Assembly: GCA_000632805.1 (NCBI GenBank)
Contig: CP007444.1
Span: 3,274,772-3,338,771 of the forward strand
Reading direction: 5' to 3'
Length of the DNA stretch: 64,000 nucleotides
DNA from: Dyella jiangningensis
GTDB lineage: Bacteria > Pseudomonadota > Gammaproteobacteria > Xanthomonadales > Rhodanobacteraceae
In this document: positions 36,641 through 48,129 of the stretch, in pieces
Layout: each line of letters starts with the position of its first letter
How positions within the stretch are numbered: the first letter of the stretch is position 1
Translations under genes and position numbers: made by a program
The notes under the pieces: generated by a model
What the model was told of the DNA's origin: nothing
The model's database searches: none
Seen by the model: only the letters and a program-made list of their open reading frames with translations

Positions 36641-37444
36641 ATGCCAAGACCCGCCGTCAATGTCGCGGTGCGCGCCGCGCGCTCCGCAGGAAACATCATC
36701 CTGCGCTACATGAATCGCATCGACGGACTCAACGTCGTCGAGAAGCAACGCATGGACTTCGCCTCGGAAGTCGACCGCCTGGCCGAAGCCGAGATCGTCA
36801 AGGAACTCAAGCGCGCCTACCCCACCCACGCCTTCCTCGCCGAGGAAAGCGGCGCCACGGGCAAGGGTCCGCTGGTGTGGGTGATCGATCCGCTCGACGG
36901 CACCCACAACTACCTGCGCGGCATCCCGCACTTCTGCGTCTCCATCGCGCTGCTCGACAAGGGCGAGCCGGTGTACGCCGTGGTGTTCGATCCGCTCCGC
37001 GACGAGCTGTTCACCGCCAGCAAGGGCGATGGCGCCTACCTCAACGACCGCCGCATCCGCGTGGGCAAGCGTGAGAACCTCGGCGGCGCAATGATCGCCA
37101 CCGGCTTCCCGTATCGCCAGCGCTCGCACCTGGACGCTCAGCTGGACATGACCCGCGCCATCCTTGGCCAGGCCGAGGACATTCGTCGTTCGGGCTCCGC
37201 CGCGCTGGACCTGGCTTACACCGCCGCCGGCCGCTACGACGGTTATTTCGAGATCGGCCTCAAGCCGTGGGACATGGCCGCCGGCGTGCTGCTGGTGCGC
37301 GAAGCGGGCGGCCGCTACTGCGATTTCGCGGGCCGTGACGGCATTCCCGAGAGCGGCAACATCATCGCGGGCAACCTGAATGTCACGCAGGCGATGACCG
37401 ATGCCATCGGCGCCAATGCCACGCCAAGGTTGCTGATGGCCTGA
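36641..37444 (+). CDS. suhB: Inositol-1-monophosphatase SuhB
   Basis: SuhB (267 aa) is a Mg-dependent inositol monophosphatase that also takes part in rRNA antitermination. It has the Li-sensitive phosphatase motifs: ETD-type [30 protein letters not shown] (metal-binding Asp residues) and [20 protein letters not shown]. The N-terminus [20 protein letters not shown] is standard. A good terminator follows directly. It faces away from trmJ across a 143-nt shared upstream region. Confidence 0.96.
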   Translation: MPRPAVNVAVRAARSAGNIILRYMNRIDGLNVVEKQRMDFASEVDRLAEAEIVKELKRAYPTHAFLAEESGATGKGPLVWVIDPLDGTHNYLRGIPHFCVSIALLDKGEPVYAVVFDPLRDELFTASKGDGAYLNDRRIRVGKRENLGGAMIATGFPYRQRSHLDAQLDMTRAILGQAEDIRRSGSAALDLAYTAAGRYDGYFEIGLKPWDMAAGVLLVREAGGRYCDFAGRDGIPESGNIIAGNLNVTQAMTDAIGANATPRLLMA

Positions 37445-37455
37445 TGGGCTTACAG

Positions 37456-37486
37456 AAAAGGCGCCGCACGGCGCCTTTTTCTTTTT
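37456..37486 (+). terminator. Terminator of suhB
   Basis: AAAAGGCGCC-GCAC-GGCGCCTTTT followed by TCTTTTT, 11 nt past the suhB stop. The A- and T-runs make it bidirectional. Confidence 0.93.
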
Positions 37487-37503
37487 GGCATCCACGTTTT
37501 TTC

Positions 37504-37586
37504 TGCTGGAGCGCACCCTGTGCGCGACAAGCCAACGGAGCAGAATCGACATGGCGCCACAGTCGCGCACAGGGTGCGCTCCCACA
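37504..37586. repeat. REP hairpin pair, T family
   Basis: Left arm TGCTGGAGCGCACCCTGTGC (first bases changed), right arm GTCGCGCACAGGGTGCGCTC + CCACA; between the convergent ends of suhB and hda. Confidence 0.87.
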
Positions 37587-37597
37587 GGGCCCTGTCT

Positions 37598-38299
37598 CTA
37601 TGCGCCCGGCTCTTCTTTCAGAAACCCGCGCAGAAACGGCACTGTGATCTTCCGCCGTGCCGCCAGCGACGCCTGGTCGAGGCGGTCGAGCAGGTCCAGC
37701 AAGGCGCCCAGGTCGCGTGCATAGCGGTTGAACAACCAGTCGAGCACCGTATCGTCCAGCTCGATGCCACGCAAAGCGGCCTGCTGGCGCAGCACGGCAC
37801 GGCGCTCCGCGTCGTCCAGCGGCTTGATCAGCGCCTGCTGGCAGGCACCCAGGCGCGAGCGCAGGTCCGGCAAGCCCAGGCCGAGCTGCGGCGGCAACGC
37901 CTCGGCCGCGAACAGTAGAGTCGCGCCTTCGGCCTTGGCCCGGTTGTAGACATCGAACATCGCATGCTCGGCTTCGCGGTCGCCGGCGATCGCGCCGAGG
38001 TCGTCCAGCGCGAGGAATTCGCTGCCTGCCACGCCGCGGATGGCTGCGGCCTTGTCGGCCAGGCTGGCCAGGGGGAGGTACTGCACGGTGCGTCCGCCAG
38101 CGAACGCGGCCTGGCAGGCTGCCATCAACAGATGGCTCTTGCCGCTGCCGGCAGAACCCGCGAGATACAGCCACGGCGCGCCCGGCGCCTGCGCCAGGTG
38201 TTCCACCGCCGCAAGCGTGGCCGCGTTGGAACCGGGGTGGAAATGTTCGAAGCGCTGGCGACGAGGCCAGCGCAGGGCGAGCGGCAACTGCGGGATCAT
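37598..38299 (-). CDS. hda: DnaA regulatory inactivator Hda
   Basis: Hda (233 aa) works with the sliding clamp to stimulate ATP hydrolysis by DnaA after initiation. The very N-terminus, MIPQLPLAL, matches the clamp-binding motif QL(S/P)LPL. An AAA+ domain follows: Walker A AGSAGSGKSHLLMA, Walker B-like EFLALDDLGA, and sensor-2 region. It is shorter than DnaA because it lacks the DNA-binding domain IV. The ATG overlaps the stop of the permease gene by 4 nt. Confidence 0.94.
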   Translation of the reverse strand: MIPQLPLALRWPRRQRFEHFHPGSNAATLAAVEHLAQAPGAPWLYLAGSAGSGKSHLLMAACQAAFAGGRTVQYLPLASLADKAAAIRGVAGSEFLALDDLGAIAGDREAEHAMFDVYNRAKAEGATLLFAAEALPPQLGLGLPDLRSRLGACQQALIKPLDDAERRAVLRQQAALRGIELDDTVLDWLFNRYARDLGALLDLLDRLDQASLAARRKITVPFLRGFLKEEPGA

Positions 38300-39489
38300 G
38301 CGGGAGGTGTTGCGTCCTTCGGTTCGTCGCGACGGGTCACGACCGTATCGGTTTCCACCGTGCATTCCGGCGTTTCGACCACGACGTCCACCTCCGAGAG
38401 CACGGGATCGCCGCGGCCCTCTTCCGTGTAGAGATCGCTCTGCCGGTAGCGCTCGCTAAGGTACCGCAACACGACCAGGATCACCGAGGCGGCGGGCAAT
38501 GCGAGCAGCACGCCGAGGAAGCCGAACAGATAGCCGCCGGCGAGCACGGCGAAAATCACCGCCACCGGGTGCAGCCCGATTTTCTCGCCGACCAGGCGCG
38601 GCACCAACACGTAGCCTTCCAGCAACTGGCCGACGGTGAAGATCGCCACCACGATCAGCACGTGGCCCCAGTCGCCGTACTGCACGAGCGCGGCGATAAG
38701 CGCCGACCCGAAGCCGACGATGAAGCCCAGGTACGGTACGAAGCTGAGCAGGCCGGCCACCATGCCGATCAGGGGACCGACCGACAAGCCCATGATGGTG
38801 AGCGCCGCGCCATAGAAAATGCCCAAAGCCAGCATCACCGCCAGCTGGCCGCGCACGAACGCGCCCAGCACGCTGTCTGCCTCGCGGGCGAGATAGGCCA
38901 CGGTCGGCTCGATCGAACGCGGCAGCATGCGGTCGATCCACGCCACCAGGCGATCCCAGTCGCGCAGCAGGTAGAACGCCACCACGGGAATCAGCACCAG
39001 GTTGGTCAGCCAGGCGATCACGCCGAGGCTGGAGCGCGAAATCTGGCCCAGCACGGTGGAGGCCGCGTCGCCGATGGAGCCGAGGTGGGTCTTCAGCTGC
39101 TCCACCAGGCGATCCGTATCGAAGGCGCTGGGGTCCAGGTGCAGCTTGGCCTGCACCCAGGGCAGCGCCACGTTGCGCGCCCAGTCCACGTAGCGCGGCA
39201 GGTTCTGCACGAGGTTGTCGACCTGCCGGGAGACCAGCGGGATCAGCAGCAGCAGCGCGCCGATGGCCAGCAGCAGCAGCACGATGAACACGATGCTGAC
39301 GGCCAGCGTGCGCCCGAGGCCCAGCCGTTCCAGCCGGTCGGCCAGGGGGTCGCCGAGGTAGGCGAGCATCGCGGCAAAGGCGAACGGCATCAGCACCGGT
39401 GCCAGCAGCCAGAGCACGTAGAGGATGACCGCGGCGATGGCGAGCATCTGCCAGCGGCGTGAGGTGTCATGAGTCATGGCATGGCTCAT
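38296..39489 (-). CDS. AI-2E family (PerM-like) membrane transporter
   Basis: A 397-residue permease with about eight membrane helices in the family arrangement: an N-terminal hairpin ([20 protein letters not shown]), a helix after [10 protein letters not shown], a soluble stretch (residues 90-160), then a C-terminal bundle with [20 protein letters not shown] and [20 protein letters not shown], both hallmarks. The C-terminus is an acidic tail. The family was named for AI-2 export, but substrates differ. ATG at 39489 or 39477 (four codons later) are equally plausible starts. Coupled to hda. Confidence 0.9.
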   Translation of the reverse strand: MSHAMTHDTSRRWQMLAIAAVILYVLWLLAPVLMPFAFAAMLAYLGDPLADRLERLGLGRTLAVSIVFIVLLLLAIGALLLLIPLVSRQVDNLVQNLPRYVDWARNVALPWVQAKLHLDPSAFDTDRLVEQLKTHLGSIGDAASTVLGQISRSSLGVIAWLTNLVLIPVVAFYLLRDWDRLVAWIDRMLPRSIEPTVAYLAREADSVLGAFVRGQLAVMLALGIFYGAALTIMGLSVGPLIGMVAGLLSFVPYLGFIVGFGSALIAALVQYGDWGHVLIVVAIFTVGQLLEGYVLVPRLVGEKIGLHPVAVIFAVLAGGYLFGFLGVLLALPAASVILVVLRYLSERYRQSDLYTEEGRGDPVLSEVDVVVETPECTVETDTVVTRRDEPKDATPPA

Positions 39490-39581
39490 CGGGCGGAACG
39501 GGGCAGTGTGACGGATGCATCCGGGCACCGCCAGCGCAACGGCAGCGCCGGCGATTCACGGCGCAAGATCGCCGCTGCGAT

Positions 39582-40562
39582 TCAGTGCACCCAGCGCAGG
39601 CTGATGTCCGCATCGCTGTGCGATTCGCCGCGCAGGAGGCGCCCACCGGCGGCGAGGTTGGCCGCCAGCACGTCCATCGGCAGGCTGGCCTTTACCGAAA
39701 ACAGCATGCCGTCGCCCTGAGCGCTAAGCGTCGTGACCTGACGGATGGACGGATCTGCACGCAGCGTGGACAGCAGATTGGCGTAATCCATCGCGGAATT
39801 GACCTGGGACACCCACAGCTTGCCGTCCACCGTGGACGAGCCGATCACGTTCAGCTGCTTGCCCAGGCGATCGGCCAGGCCATTGCCGGCATCGGACAGG
39901 ACGGCGCCCGCATTGGCGCCGTTGTTAGTCCAACGCTGCTGCGGCCCACCGGACACGAGCATCCAGTCGGCGCTATTGCCATGCAGCTGGCCCAGCAGAA
40001 TCAGGCCGGTCTTGTACTGGCGGGCCAGCGCGGCCACCTGGTCGGGTTCGGCCGTGGTCAGGTCAGGCGTATCACCGGTCTTGCCAGGGTCGGCCAGCAC
40101 CGTGGCGTAGCCACGGGCCGCCACGGCCTGGGCCAGCGGTGCCAGCGCGTCGCGAGCCAGCACGCTGCCATCCTCGTCGCGCACTACCAGCAGCACCGGC
40201 GGCTTCGGGCCGCCGGCAGCGATACCCAGCTGGGCAATCGTGCGCTGGACCGCTGCCTCGTCGAAGGTCACCTGCAGGCTCATGCCGGTCGCGGCGCGCT
40301 GATATTGGTATTGCTTGACGATGCCGCTGGCGCCCTTGAGCGCATCCGGATAACCCGGCTTGGTGCTCAGGTCCTGCCCGCCCGCAGTGCGCGCGAGCAC
40401 CTGAGCCAGGGCGTCGCCAAAGGCATTGTTGCGGGCCACGTCGCTGGTATCGGCCACCGACACCACCACCGTGTAGGGCGACACCTGGCCCTGGGCGTGC
40501 ACGGACAGCAGCGGGGCCAGGCCCAGCATGAGACAGACGAGCAGCAGGCGGGACAGGCGCAT
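39582..40562 (-). CDS. DUF2066 exported protein
   Basis: A 326-residue protein with a signal peptide ending near LSVHAQ. The mature part matches DUF2066, seen upstream of hda in many gammaproteobacteria: [36 protein letters not shown], and [14 protein letters not shown]. Function unknown; periplasmic. It lies 92 nt upstream of the permease gene on the same strand and is divergent from purM, so the purM promoter region is shared. Confidence 0.88.
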   Translation of the reverse strand: MRLSRLLLVCLMLGLAPLLSVHAQGQVSPYTVVVSVADTSDVARNNAFGDALAQVLARTAGGQDLSTKPGYPDALKGASGIVKQYQYQRAATGMSLQVTFDEAAVQRTIAQLGIAAGGPKPPVLLVVRDEDGSVLARDALAPLAQAVAARGYATVLADPGKTGDTPDLTTAEPDQVAALARQYKTGLILLGQLHGNSADWMLVSGGPQQRWTNNGANAGAVLSDAGNGLADRLGKQLNVIGSSTVDGKLWVSQVNSAMDYANLLSTLRADPSIRQVTTLSAQGDGMLFSVKASLPMDVLAANLAAGGRLLRGESHSDADISLRWVH

Positions 40563-40724
40563 GGGGAAGCGATATCCGGAGGGGAAACGTCGGAAGTCTG
40601 CCCAATCCTGCCCGCAGCGTCCATCGAAGCGGTCCCGGTTCCGCTCATGCTTTTCGGCTCATGCTCAGGCAGCGCGATGCCTTCACTGCTACACTTTGGC
40701 GTTTCTCCACGCCGGGTTTCCCCT

Positions 40725-41753
40725 ATGTCCGACGCCCTCACCTATCGCGCCGCTGGCGTCGACATCGACGCGGGCAATGCCGTGGTCGAACGCATCAAGC
40801 CGCTGGTCAAGCGCACCTCCCGTCCGGAAGTGATGGGCGGACTGGGCGGCTTCGGCGGCCTGTTCGACCTATCCGGCAAGTACAAGGAGCCGGTGCTGGT
40901 TTCGGGCACCGACGGCGTGGGCACCAAGCTCAAGCTCGCCCAGCAGCTGGGCCGCCACGACACCATCGGCATCGACCTGGTCGGCATGTGCGTGAACGAC
41001 GTGCTGGTGCAGGGCGCCGAGCCGCTGTTCTTCCTCGATTACTTCGCCACCGGCAAGCTGGACGTGGACACCACCGTAGCCGTGGTCGGCGGCATCGCCA
41101 AGGGCTGCGAGCTGGCCGGTTGCGCGCTGATCGGCGGCGAAACCGCCGAAATGCCGGACATGTACCCGCCGGGCGAATACGACCTGGGCGGCTTCACCGT
41201 CGGCGCGGTGGAGAAGTCGCAGCTGCTCAGCGGCGAGGCCATCGTGGCCGGCGACGTCATCCTGGGCGTGGCCTCCTCCGGCCCGCATTCGAACGGTTAC
41301 TCGCTGATCCGCAAGATCCTCGAGCGCGCCGGCAACCCGCTGGACCTCGACGTCGGCGGCGTGAAGCTGGCCGACGCGCTGATGGCGCCCACCACCATCT
41401 ACGTCAAGCCGATGCTCGAGCTGATGAAGAGCCTGCCGGTACACGGCATGGCCCACATCACCGGCGGCGGCCTCAAGGAAAACATCATCCGCGTGGTGCC
41501 GGACACCTTGGGCATCCAGCTCGACGCCGCGGCCATCGTGCTGCCGCCCGTGTTCGAGTGGCTGATGCGCGAAGGCAACGTGGCGCGCGAGGAAATGTGG
41601 CGCACCTTCAACTGCGGCGTGGGCTTCACCGTGATCCTGCCGCGTGAATCCGTGGAAGCCGCCTCCGCCCTGCTCGCCAAGCACGGCCTGGCCAGCTCGG
41701 TGATCGGCGAGATCGTGCCCGCCCAGGGCGACGAGCGCGTCCACATCGGCTGA
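40725..41753 (+). CDS. purM: Phosphoribosylformylglycinamidine cyclo-ligase PurM
   Basis: PurM (342 aa) forms aminoimidazole ribonucleotide in purine synthesis. It is an ATP-grasp-unlike enzyme of the PurM/SelD fold: [66 protein letters not shown] and [20 protein letters not shown] are all intact. The longer frame that opens upstream is without homology; the ATG at 40725 gives the classical N-terminus. It is followed after 4 nt by purN. Confidence 0.97.
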   Translation: MSDALTYRAAGVDIDAGNAVVERIKPLVKRTSRPEVMGGLGGFGGLFDLSGKYKEPVLVSGTDGVGTKLKLAQQLGRHDTIGIDLVGMCVNDVLVQGAEPLFFLDYFATGKLDVDTTVAVVGGIAKGCELAGCALIGGETAEMPDMYPPGEYDLGGFTVGAVEKSQLLSGEAIVAGDVILGVASSGPHSNGYSLIRKILERAGNPLDLDVGGVKLADALMAPTTIYVKPMLELMKSLPVHGMAHITGGGLKENIIRVVPDTLGIQLDAAAIVLPPVFEWLMREGNVAREEMWRTFNCGVGFTVILPRESVEAASALLAKHGLASSVIGEIVPAQGDERVHIG

Positions 41754-41757
41754 GCCC

Positions 41758-42426
41758 GTGACAACCCAGCGTCTTCGCGTCGCCGTGCTTGCCTCCGGGC
41801 GCGGCAGCAACCTGCAGGCCCTGATCGTCGCCCGCGACGCGGGACAGCTGCCCGTCGACTTCGTGCTGGTCGGCAGCGACAAGGCTGACGCCGGCGCGCT
41901 GCAGCTGGCGAAGGACGCGTGCATTCCCACGCTTACGCTGAACCCGAAAGAGTTCGCCAGCCGACGCGACTTCGACATCGAGCTGTTCCGCCAGCTCGAT
42001 GCGAGCGGCGCCGACGTGCTGGTGCTGGCCGGTTTCATGCGCATCATCGACGGCGAGGCGTTGAAGCCCTGGGTCGGTCGCATGATCAACATCCACCCTT
42101 CCCTGCTGCCGAAATACCGCGGCCTGCATACGCATCGCCGCGCGCTCGAAGCCGGAGACGTGGAACACGGCGCCAGCGTGCACTACGTGACTGCCGAACT
42201 GGATGGCGGCCCGGTAATCGCACAGGCCACCATCGACGTCCGTACCGGCGATGACGAGCTGCAGCTCGCCCAGCGCCTGCTCACCTTCGAGCACCAGTTG
42301 CTGCCCGCCGTGCTGCGCCTGATCGCCGAAGGCCGCCTGTCGTTGCTGCCGCCCGATCGCGTCGCGCTGGACGGCCAGCCCCAGGACGCGCCGCTGCAAC
42401 TGCGCAACGGCCGTTTGGTTGACTGA
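41758..42426 (+). CDS. purN: Phosphoribosylglycinamide formyltransferase PurN
   Basis: PurN (222 aa) transfers a formyl group from 10-formyl-THF to GAR. Signature sequences: VLASGRGSNLQALI (phosphate binding), VLAGFMRII, and the catalytic INIHPSLLPKYRGLHTHRRA with the Asn and His, then HYVTAELDGGPVIAQ with the Asp. It uses a GTG start at 41758, just after the purM stop. Confidence 0.96.
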   Translation: MTTQRLRVAVLASGRGSNLQALIVARDAGQLPVDFVLVGSDKADAGALQLAKDACIPTLTLNPKEFASRRDFDIELFRQLDASGADVLVLAGFMRIIDGEALKPWVGRMINIHPSLLPKYRGLHTHRRALEAGDVEHGASVHYVTAELDGGPVIAQATIDVRTGDDELQLAQRLLTFEHQLLPAVLRLIAEGRLSLLPPDRVALDGQPQDAPLQLRNGRLVD

Positions 42427-42482
42427 GCGCCGCGCGCCTTCTCTACAAGTCGTTCAGGCTGGACACGTAGACTGCGGTTCCC

Positions 42483-43196
42483 ATGACCCAGTCCCTCATC
42501 TTCCGCACATTCGCCGCCGGCCTGGTGCTGGCGTTCTCCACGTCGGTCGCGTTCGCCGCAACGACACCCGCGCCGTTCACGGCGACCTATCAGGTATCGC
42601 AAGGCGGCCAGGCCATCGGCCAGGCAGTGGTGACGCTCAAGCCCGCGGGCGACGGCCAGTGGGAATACAGCAACCAGACCAAGGGCACCTCGGGCCTGGC
42701 TGCCGCACTGGGCGCCAACTCCAACGAGACCACGCGCTTCCGCTGGAACAACAACGCGCCGGAAACGGTGAGCTACGACTACCGAATGGACGCGGCGATC
42801 AAGAGCAAGCAGCGCCACACCGACGTCAACTGGAGCACCAACCAGGTCACCGTCGACGAAGGCAAGGGCCCGATGAACTATGCCAGCGTACCCGGCCTGG
42901 TGGATCGCAACACCGCACCCTATGCCATTGGCCTTGCGCTGCGTGCTGGCAAGCAAAGTGTCGCGCTGCCGGTGGCGGTGAAGCGCAACGTGGAAACGCA
43001 GACCTTCAAGGTCGCCGGCAAGGACGCGGTGAAAGTGCCCGCCGGCAGCTTCCAGGCGGAGCGCGTGGAGCGCAGCGATGACAACAAGGCGTTCAGCGCG
43101 TGGTATGCGCCGCAGAAATATCCGGTGCCGGTGAAGCTGGCGCAGAGCGATGGCGGCAATCTCACCCTGGAACTGGTGAGCTACAAGGGCAATTGA
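42483..43196 (+). CDS. DUF3108 exported protein
   Basis: A 237-residue protein with a signal peptide ending near SVAFA. The mature part is a beta-rich DUF3108 domain: FTATYQVSQGGQAIGQAVVT, then WEYSNQTKGTSGLAAALG, and a C-terminal half with YAPQKYPVPVKLAQSDGGNL. DUF3108 proteins are found next to purN in many gammaproteobacteria and are thought to act at the envelope; the role is unknown. It ends a plus-strand run that converges on murA. Confidence 0.88.
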   Translation: MTQSLIFRTFAAGLVLAFSTSVAFAATTPAPFTATYQVSQGGQAIGQAVVTLKPAGDGQWEYSNQTKGTSGLAAALGANSNETTRFRWNNNAPETVSYDYRMDAAIKSKQRHTDVNWSTNQVTVDEGKGPMNYASVPGLVDRNTAPYAIGLALRAGKQSVALPVAVKRNVETQTFKVAGKDAVKVPAGSFQAERVERSDDNKAFSAWYAPQKYPVPVKLAQSDGGNLTLELVSYKGN

Positions 43197-43212
43197 GTGT
43201 CGACTCGCCTCC

Positions 43213-43293
43213 GTGGGAGCGCCCCCTGTGCGCGACCGCGGAGCGGCGATGTACTGCGCCGCAGACTTGTCGCGCACAGGGTCCACTCCCACA
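43213..43293. repeat. REP hairpin pair, T family (variant)
   Basis: GTGGGAGCGCCCCCTGTGCG + CGAC and TTGTCGCGCACAGGGTCCAC + TCCCACA; each arm has one or two changes, so pairing is less complete. Confidence 0.8.
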
Positions 43294-43362
43294 CCAAACC
43301 AAGAAGTCGAGCAAAGGTCGCGTGCGGCCTTTTTTTGTGCTCCGACATGGATTGCGTCTTTT

Positions 43363-43444
43363 TGTAGGAGCGCACCCAGTGCGCGACCGCAGAGTCTCGC
43401 TTCACCGCTTCGTAGGTTTATCGCGCACTGGGTGCGCTCCTACA
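43363..43444. repeat. REP hairpin pair, A family
   Basis: TGTAGGAGCGCACCCAGTGC + GCGAC and the perfect complement around a 35-nt loop. A partial third arm (CGCGCACACAGGGTGCTC) follows at 43452-43469. Confidence 0.88.
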
Positions 43445-43491
43445 TTAGATCCGCGCACACAGGGTGCTCATCCGCCGAAAACCGTCCAAAG

Positions 43492-43519
43492 AAAAAGGCC
43501 GCTGACGCGGCCTTTTTCT
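43492..43519 (-). terminator. Terminator of murA (bidirectional)
   Basis: AAAAAGGCCGC-TGAC-GCGGCCTTTTT, symmetrical with A- and T-runs, 20 nt after the murA stop; it can also stop read-through from the DUF3108 gene. Confidence 0.9.
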
Positions 43520-43538
43520 TTACAACGAATCGCTGCGA

Positions 43539-45082
<1,544 letters not shown>

Positions 45083-45336
45083 GGGTTTTTCCACTTGCAG
45101 GAGTTGGGTCGGCGCCGGGTTCGGAGACGATCCAAGCCCAATGGCACCGACTATGACGTTAAAATGCGAATATGCCATGTTAATGGAAAACCTCTGTCGC
45201 AGAAACGACACGTGTTGCCGGCGCCACCCGCACCAGGGCCCGCGCAACTGCCCAACCCCATGATTCAACGGAATATCCGCCCCTGACCGGATCGTTCAGG
45301 GTGATGACAAGATTCCGGCACGGACCCCGAGGACGC

Positions 45337-46347
45337 ATGAACGCCCACGTCGCCACTCCCACCCCTCACGCGATCAACGATGAAGCGCTCGTACGCAGTG
45401 CGCGCACCGTGATCGCCACCGAGGCGGCCACCATCCGCGCGCTCGAGCCGCGCATCGGTCCCGAGTTCGTCGAGGCCTGCCGGTTGATCATGGCCTGCGC
45501 GGGCCGCGTCGTGGTCACCGGCATGGGCAAGTCCGGCCATGTGGCGCGCAAGATCGCCGCGACCCTCGCCTCCACCGGCACACCGGCCTTCTTCGTTCAT
45601 CCGGGCGAGGCCAGCCATGGCGACCTCGGCATGATCCTGCCGCAGGACGTGGTACTGGCGCTGTCCAACTCCGGCGAAACCGACGAGGTGCTGTTCATCC
45701 TTCCGGTGATCAAGCGCCAGGGCATCCCGCTGATCGCCATCACCGGCAATGCCAATTCTTCATTGGCTGACCAGGCCGACGTACACCTGGACGCCAGCAT
45801 CGCCGCCGAAGCCTGCCCGCTGGGCCTGGCGCCCACCGCCAGCACCACCGCCGCGCTGGTGATGGGCGACGCGCTGGCGATCGCGCTGCTCGAGGCCCGC
45901 GGCTTCACCTCCGAAGACTTCGCACGCTCGCACCCGGCCGGCAGCCTGGGCCGCCGCCTGCTGCTGCACATCAGCGACATCATGCATACCGGCGAGGGCA
46001 TCCCGACGGTGCCGCCGAATGCCTCGCTGACCCAGGCGCTGATGGAAATGACCCGCAAGCACCTGGGCATGACCGCGGTGATCGACTCCAACCGCCACCT
46101 GCTTGGCGTGTTTACCGACGGCGACCTTCGCCGCGCGCTGGATGACGACGGGGTGGACCTGCGCGGCGCCACCGTGGCCGAATTGATGACCCGTGGTCCC
46201 AAGACCATAGGCACGGACAAGCTCGCCATCGAGGCCGCCCAGCTGATGGAAAAGCACCAGATCCATGCCCTGCTGGTGGTGAACGACGACCAGCAGGTGG
46301 TCGGCGCCCTGAACATTCACGATCTGCTGCGCGCACGCGTGGTCTGA
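45337..46347 (+). CDS. kdsD: Arabinose-5-phosphate isomerase KdsD
   Basis: KdsD (336 aa) converts ribulose-5-phosphate to arabinose-5-phosphate for Kdo synthesis. It has an N-terminal SIS domain (VVVTGMGKSGHVARKIAATL; HPGEASHGDLGM; LALSNSGETDEVL) and two C-terminal CBS repeats (IMHTGEGIPTVPPNASLTQA; LMTRGPKTIGTDKLAIEAAQ). The ATG at 45337 is favoured (GAGG just upstream). First gene of the LPS-related plus-strand run. Confidence 0.96.
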   Translation: MNAHVATPTPHAINDEALVRSARTVIATEAATIRALEPRIGPEFVEACRLIMACAGRVVVTGMGKSGHVARKIAATLASTGTPAFFVHPGEASHGDLGMILPQDVVLALSNSGETDEVLFILPVIKRQGIPLIAITGNANSSLADQADVHLDASIAAEACPLGLAPTASTTAALVMGDALAIALLEARGFTSEDFARSHPAGSLGRRLLLHISDIMHTGEGIPTVPPNASLTQALMEMTRKHLGMTAVIDSNRHLLGVFTDGDLRRALDDDGVDLRGATVAELMTRGPKTIGTDKLAIEAAQLMEKHQIHALLVVNDDQQVVGALNIHDLLRARVV

Positions 46348-46443
46348 TCGAAAGGTTCGCGGGACACCATCGCCCCCACACGTCCACCGTCCCGCCCCAT
46401 CGGCGTTTGACGGTATCGCCTTTGCCCCTTGCCGAACGTGCCC

Positions 46444-46983
46444 ATGACCCTGGCTGACATCCCCGCTGACGTACTCGCCCGTGCCGCCAAGGTCCGCCTC
46501 GCCGTATTCGATGTGGACGGCACGCTCACCGACGGCCGCTTGTGGTACGCCGAGGACGGGCACGAAACCAAGGTCTTCCACGTGCACGACGGCCTGGGCC
46601 TCAAGCGCCTCATGGCCAACGGCGTGCAGGTGGCCATCATCTCCGCACGCATCAGCCATCCGGTGGCCCTGCGGGCCGAGGAGCTGGATATCGCCCACGT
46701 CTACCAGGGCCAGGGCGACAAGCGCGCCTGCCTCAACCAATTGCTCGAGGCGCTGGCGCTGGCTCCGGATGAAGTGGCCTTCGTCGGCGACGACCTGCCC
46801 GACCTGCCGCCGATGCGGACCGCAGGCCTTGCCATCGCCGTTGCCAACGCCCACCCCTGGGTGGCCGAACAGGCTCACTGGCGCACGAGCCTGGCCGGTG
46901 GCATGGGCGCGGCGCGCGAGGTCGCCGACATGATCCTGGTCGCGCAGGGCAAGGATGCAGCCGAACGGGAGCGCTGGCAGTGA
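46444..46983 (+). CDS. kdsC: Kdo-8-phosphate phosphatase KdsC
   Basis: KdsC (179 aa) is a HAD-type phosphatase that yields free Kdo. Motifs: VFDVDGTLTDGRL (DxDx(T/V) with nucleophile Asp), FHVHDGLGLKRLMANGVQV, AIISARISH in place of the more common SGR loop, and GDDLPDLPPM with the Mg-binding Asp. It lacks a large cap and is a tetramer in the family. An upstream TTG in frame (46429) is less likely than the ATG at 46444. Confidence 0.94.
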   Translation: MTLADIPADVLARAAKVRLAVFDVDGTLTDGRLWYAEDGHETKVFHVHDGLGLKRLMANGVQVAIISARISHPVALRAEELDIAHVYQGQGDKRACLNQLLEALALAPDEVAFVGDDLPDLPPMRTAGLAIAVANAHPWVAEQAHWRTSLAGGMGAAREVADMILVAQGKDAAERERWQ

Positions 46984-47585
46984 GTTTGCGCACCTATCTG
47001 CGCGACCGCGGGCTCGTGGTCGCGATCGCCCTGGTGGCCGCCGCGACGGGCGCGACCCAGGCGCTTTACTGGTGGCTCGCCCCGGCCCCGAGGGTGAGCG
47101 ACTTCGTGGGTCCGCCGCGCTCGGGCTACACGCTCACCAACTTCCGGCTGTGGTCCTACGATGTCGACGGCCAGCCCAGCTTCAACATGGTCGCGCCGCA
47201 CCTGGAACGCCGCGAGAACGACGAGTCGCTGTACATCAATACGCCCAAGTTCGAGCTGCCCTCCAACCAGGACGGCGTGCCGCCCTGGCTGGGCGACTCG
47301 CTGTATGCGTGGGTGGACAAGAGCGGCACACTGTTGAAGCTGCAGGGGCCGGTCTATATGCATCGACTCGCCTTCCAGGACACCCCTGCCGCCGAGATCC
47401 ATACCTCCGACGTCACCGCGTGGCCGAAGGAAAACCGCATGGAAACGGCCGCCGCGGCACATATGGTGCAAGGCGACAGTAAACTTAGCGGGGTAGGCAT
47501 GCGTGCCAACCTCAACACCAATCATCTGGAGCTGCTCGATGAAAGCCACGGCTCGTTCCCGCCGCGCAAAAAAAAGTCGTCCTAA
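46980..47585 (+). CDS. lptC: LPS export protein LptC
   Basis: LptC (201 aa) is the bitopic inner-membrane part of the LPS transport bridge. One N-terminal membrane helix (GLVVAIALVAAATGATQALY) precedes a periplasmic beta-jellyroll (YTLTNFRLWSYDVDGQPSFN, MVAPHLERRE...). A GTG start overlaps the kdsC stop (GTGA), and the end overlaps lptA by 47 nt, in a different frame. Confidence 0.92.
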   Translation: MSLRTYLRDRGLVVAIALVAAATGATQALYWWLAPAPRVSDFVGPPRSGYTLTNFRLWSYDVDGQPSFNMVAPHLERRENDESLYINTPKFELPSNQDGVPPWLGDSLYAWVDKSGTLLKLQGPVYMHRLAFQDTPAAEIHTSDVTAWPKENRMETAAAAHMVQGDSKLSGVGMRANLNTNHLELLDESHGSFPPRKKKSS

Positions 47586-48126
47586 GCTTTCCGTTTGCGC
47601 TCTTGCCCTTGGCTTATTGGTCTTGTTGCCTGGCTCGGTGCTTGCGAAAAAGTCGGACCGCGATCAGCCGATGAACTACACGTCCAAGACGACCGAGGCC
47701 ATCAATGCGCCCAACTCCGTAAGCACACTGAAGGGCTCCGTGAAAATCACGCAGGGCACGCTGCTGCTCACAGGTGACGTTGCCAAGATCTATCTCGACG
47801 CCGACCAGCAGATCGCGCGCGTGGTGGTTACCGGCAATCCGGCCCACATCCAGCAGTTGGACGAGAGCAACAATCTGATGCAGGGCGACGCCGCCACGCT
47901 CGATTACGACAACATCAACGGTATTGCGGTGTTGACTACTAATGCCGTCGTTCGTCAGCAGGGTCGCGGTGAATTTCATGGCGACAAGCTGACCTACAAC
48001 ACGGATACCAGCCTGATTACCGGTGAGAGCGGAGGTGAAGGCATGGTGCACGGCGTGATCCTGCCCAAGCCGAAGCCGGCCACTGCAGCGCCGCAGTCGC
48101 CGCCCAAGCCGGCCGAGGGCCACTGA
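47539..48126 (+). CDS. lptA: LPS transport periplasmic protein LptA
   Basis: LptA (195 aa) forms the periplasmic bridge that carries LPS to the outer membrane. A basic N-region (MKATARSRRAKKSRPKLSV) leads into a hydrophobic signal ending in LPGSVLA. The OstA-like beta-taco follows: STLKGSVKITQGTLLLTGDV, RVVVTGNPAHIQQLDE, QGDAATLDYDNINGIAVLTT and GEFHGDKLTYNTDTSLITGE. A Pro/Ala/Lys tail closes the protein. Its start lies inside lptC. Confidence 0.94.
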   Translation: MKATARSRRAKKSRPKLSVCALALGLLVLLPGSVLAKKSDRDQPMNYTSKTTEAINAPNSVSTLKGSVKITQGTLLLTGDVAKIYLDADQQIARVVVTGNPAHIQQLDESNNLMQGDAATLDYDNINGIAVLTTNAVVRQQGRGEFHGDKLTYNTDTSLITGESGGEGMVHGVILPKPKPATAAPQSPPKPAEGH

Positions 48127-48129
48127 TCG